From Lingula anatina (Eukaryota > Brachiopoda > Lingulata > Lingulida > Lingulidae): a stretch of 53,365 nt of DNA. Both the position numbers and the translations under genes were made by a program. Below the pieces are notes generated by a model. The model ran no database searches. It saw nothing but the letters and a program-made list of their open reading frames with translations, and was not told the DNA's origin. The stretch lies in the NCBI RefSeq assembly GCF_001039355.2, contig NW_019775463.1, positions 334,271 through 387,635 of the forward strand. Direction: 5' to 3'. Shown in pieces: positions 53,225 through 53,365 of the stretch (positions are counted from its first letter, which is position 1; every line of letters starts with the position of its first letter).

Positions 53225-53365
53225 ATATTATTTTAATAAATGATTTACAAATCAATAACTAAAGGCCTAAAACTGAAGACGCCCACATAGAAAATCTTCA
53301 AAAAGGTAGTATCCATTTAAAAGAAAAAAGTAACAAGGCAGCAAAGCTGTCAAATGTACAGACAA

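Larger units (their letters stand above)
49868..53365. other. Upstream region of the ZIP gene, no gene recognised
   Basis: Presumed 5' UTR intron and promoter side of the ZIP gene. Candidate donor edge at 50409. An AT-rich stretch lies at 51130-51560. GATC-rich dyads sit at 51840-52300 and an (AATA)n tract at 53182-53224. The short ORFs on both strands show no domain, splice pattern or paralogue in the window. Confidence 0.5.

Overview
The window reads as animal nuclear DNA, most likely a marine mollusc and probably a bivalve. The basis is AT-rich sequence, genes split into many short exons with GT-AG introns, dense microsatellites, a tRNA-derived SINE, several DNA transposons, and frequent TACATGTA-like words. 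The species assignment is inference. All recognisable host genes lie on the minus strand, so transcription runs from high to low coordinates.

Three tandem paralogues of a full-length ABCC1/MRP1-type ABC transporter fill the first 42.6 kb. Copy A (156-5496) holds only its first nine coding exons; the rest lies beyond position 1. Copy B (11606-26892) and copy C (28931-42566) are complete. I traced 32 coding exons in each, giving 4695 and 4689 nt of open frame (1564 and 1562 aa). Exon lengths and phases are identical except for two in-frame indels. Both proteins keep TMD0, L0, TMD1, NBD1, linker, TMD2 and NBD2 with intact nucleotide-binding motifs. They should pump glutathione-, glucuronide- or sulfate-conjugated anions out of the cell.

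The gaps between the copies hold paralogous promoter-side and 3' flanks, so the duplication unit was the whole gene with its flanks. Mobile DNA has colonised the array. Intron 4 of copy A has a SINE and intron 1 has hairpin and tandem repeats. A 3.4-kb fold-back element with about 870-bp arms lies between A and B, and it carries a nested hAT-type MITE with an 8-bp target duplication. Intron 4 of copy B carries a PIF/Harbinger-type element with a Myb/SANT-like ORF and a broken transposase remnant.

After 3.3 kb of sequence with no gene I can support, a nine-coding-exon SLC39A (ZIP, LIV-1 type) zinc transporter gene (465 aa) runs from 49845 to 45887. Its 5' UTR is probably split by an intron. 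The last 3.5 kb holds its upstream region and repeat-like sequence.

I see no CRISPR array, operon, virus or prokaryote-like system. The most notable features are the expanded MRP array, its near-identical exons set in diverged introns, the changed candidate substrate-pocket residues and variable RQTS linker repeat, and the large near-perfect palindrome.
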